Of a DNA stretch of 48,294 nt, positions 47,100-48,294 are shown in pieces (positions within the stretch are counted from its first letter, which is position 1; each line of letters begins with the position of its first letter). The notes below the pieces were generated by a model. That model saw only the letters and a list, made by a program, of their open reading frames with translations. It was not told the DNA's origin and did not search any database. Origin of the DNA: a virus. Location: positions 1 to 48,294 of IMG/VR virus record IMGVR_UViG_3300020057_000004. One strand, 5' to 3'. Position numbers and translations under genes: made by a program.

Positions 47100-47584
47100 A
47101 CTCCAAAATCCTCTATTACTCCTGCTCCAAAATCCTCAATGGTGGCAACCGGTGCCACTGCTCCAAAATCCTCAATTACAGGCACCTCCATTTTTTCCCA
47201 CGCTCGTTCCATCTCCTCGAAGCACTCACCGAACCACTGCCCCAGCATCGGGTCGGCTTGAGGTTCCAGGTAGCTGCCCCATACTTTCGACATCTCCCGG
47301 AACATCAGGCTAACAGCTTCGCGCCCGCCTGCTTGGAGCTTCTCGGCTATCTTCTCATTGCAGCTTTGCTGAGTCCATACGCGCAACTTGCGAACTGCTC
47401 CGTGTTCCATGCGTTCATAGAAACGATTGCCGTCTCGTTCAATTACTTCGTGTTTCGGTAGTGCCATTCTTCGCGCCTTCCTGTATTCGTTGATTATCGC
47501 AGCCATGTCTGGTCTTCTCTTCAAAAGTTCGGTTAAGAAATACTCGTTGCCGTTGCGTATCCAGCCCTGCCAGAACACGCTCAT
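47096..47584 (-). CDS. Helicase-adjacent protein with EDFG repeats at its C-terminus
   Basis: A 162-residue helical, charged protein translated right after the helicase (ATGA overlap). The last ~27 residues carry three EDFG units joined by AVAPVAT (VIEDFGAVAPVATIEDFGAG then VIEDFGV). The globular part (EYRKARRMALPKHEVIERDG; REMSKVWGSYLEPQADPMLG) matches no family I know. Its place suggests a helicase loader or primase-like helper, unproven. Confidence 0.65.
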   Translation of the reverse strand: MSVFWQGWIRNGNEYFLTELLKRRPDMAAIINEYRKARRMALPKHEVIERDGNRFYERMEHGAVRKLRVWTQQSCNEKIAEKLQAGGREAVSLMFREMSKVWGSYLEPQADPMLGQWFGECFEEMERAWEKMEVPVIEDFGAVAPVATIEDFGAGVIEDFGV

Positions 47585-48294
47585 TCAAAGCGCTCTAATG
47601 GCGTGAAATAATTCTGCCGCCAATGGCTCTGAATGTAAAATTCGTCCCGCTCGGCCCCATCACGAGCCTTGTCAATCTTCAGCATGATAGGCGCTAACCC
47701 GTCATGCTTGAGCAGCTTCTTGATTCGCTTGGATACCTTCAACATTTCTTTGTCATTCTTGAAACTCGGCGGGTCTTTGTCCGGCCGCCTGTTGTAGAAG
47801 TCGTGGTCGTTGATTTCGTAGAAGTCCGTTATCTCTTCGTCCGTCATGACACTGAGAGTAATAACGCAATCAGAACGCATCACTTTTCGATAGCTGCCCT
47901 TGACGTTCGCAGCGCTGCCCCGCGCATAACTGTCACCCTTGCCGGATTCACAAATGCAGAATACAACCGACTGGTCATTCATGTTGTCAGCAATCCATCG
48001 GACCTGCTCAATCAGCCAATCATCAGGATTCTTTTCTTCCACCGGCGGGACCATCAATTCCAAGAAGTCGATAACAAGGATGATATTTTCGCATTCTGAC
48101 TCATCCATCAGGTGGCGCATTTCGCGGTTAATGCTGTGCCTGGTGGCGTGTGGGAAGTTGAATCGGTCGAGTACCCGGAAGCGGTTCCCGAGCTTTTCCA
48201 ATGCCGTGAATCCCTTTTCGACAGCAAGGCGCTCCTGTGGTGTCCAGCCTTCCGGTGTGCTCCCACTGCGAGCCACTCGAATCGGTATCCGAGC
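47581..48294 (-). CDS. DnaB-like replicative helicase, C-terminal part (starts at 874 on the circle)
   Basis: Continuation of the gene at 1-874. This part holds the Walker B-type strand CENIILVIDFLELM (Asp325 of the whole protein), a motif VFCICESGKGD ~30 residues on that resembles the DnaB H3 region, and a basic RVSKRIKKLLK-type segment. The last 127 bases of the window duplicate its sequence at 1-127. Stop at 47581 overlaps the next gene's ATG. Confidence 0.8.
   Translation of the reverse strand, partial: ARIPIRVARSGSTPEGWTPQERLAVEKGFTALEKLGNRFRVLDRFNFPHATRHSINREMRHLMDESECENIILVIDFLELMVPPVEEKNPDDWLIEQVRWIADNMNDQSVVFCICESGKGDSYARGSAANVKGSYRKVMRSDCVITLSVMTDEEITDFYEINDHDFYNRRPDKDPPSFKNDKEMLKVSKRIKKLLKHDGLAPIMLKIDKARDGAERDEFYIQSHWRQNYFTPLERFE
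48168..48294. repeat. Terminal overlap, copy 2 (circular assembly)
   Basis: Identical to bases 1-127; see that entry. Removing one copy gives a 48,167-base circle with one uninterrupted helicase gene. Confidence 0.9.

Noticed and set aside
1-48294. Temperate lifestyle
   Set aside because: No integrase, excisionase, attachment site or CI-like repressor was seen; the small HTH and RHH proteins alone do not support lysogeny.

Overview
The window is a complete genome map of a double-stranded DNA tailed phage, probably podovirus-like, infecting an unidentified, most likely Gram-negative bacterium. Support: large terminase, portal, scaffold, major capsid protein, a short-tail adaptor/nozzle pair and long internal virion proteins, but no tape measure, sheath or major tail tube gene. 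Sec signal peptides, a lipoprotein-like signal, a GH24 lysozyme and AGGAG-type ribosome sites fit a Gram-negative host. The first and last 127 bases are identical, a length typical of a de Bruijn assembler's largest k-mer, so the map is circular with about 48,167 unique bases. A replicative helicase gene is cut by this artificial junction. I saw no integrase, repressor module, RNA polymerase, DNA polymerase, tRNA or CRISPR array.

Layout. A long leftward (minus-strand) block starts at about 34.2 kb and runs through position 1 and around the circle to 39.7 kb. In order of transcription it holds small accessory genes (34.2-28.6 kb, led by an Acb2/Tad1-like gene and rich in zinc-knuckle proteins), internal virion proteins (28.6-21.2 kb), packaging and head genes (21.2-14.2 kb), tail genes (14.2-6.1 kb), lysis genes (6.1-4.5 kb), recombination and replication genes (4.5-0 kb and 48.2-42.5 kb: RusA, DnaB-like helicase, SNF2-type helicase, SSB), then accessory genes to 39.7 kb. 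A separate leftward operon (37.4-35.2 kb) encodes a DnaN-like sliding clamp and three small proteins from two near-identical promoters. Two rightward operons (34.3-34.7 and 38.0-39.5 kb) carry small unknown genes. Two non-coding hubs (34.7-35.2 and 37.5-38.0 kb) hold palindromes and repeats and are candidates for replication or control sites.

Working together. The terminase, portal, scaffold, capsid, adaptor, nozzle and ejection proteins build the particle. Helicase, SSB, clamp and RusA would support replication with a host polymerase. Most genes overlap by 1-17 bases (ATGA, TAATG), indicating translational coupling.

Most unusual features: (1) GATC is almost absent (seven sites found by eye against roughly 190 expected), and three of the seven sit in a domain of an internal virion protein that is flanked by 80-bp direct repeats; (2) two different short in-frame peptide modules are each shared at DNA level by otherwise unrelated genes; (3) several virion-like proteins carry Sec signal peptides; (4) two divergent promoters overlap face to face at 34.25 kb; (5) an acetyltransferase-like gene and a virion protein gene share about 350 bp in different frames.
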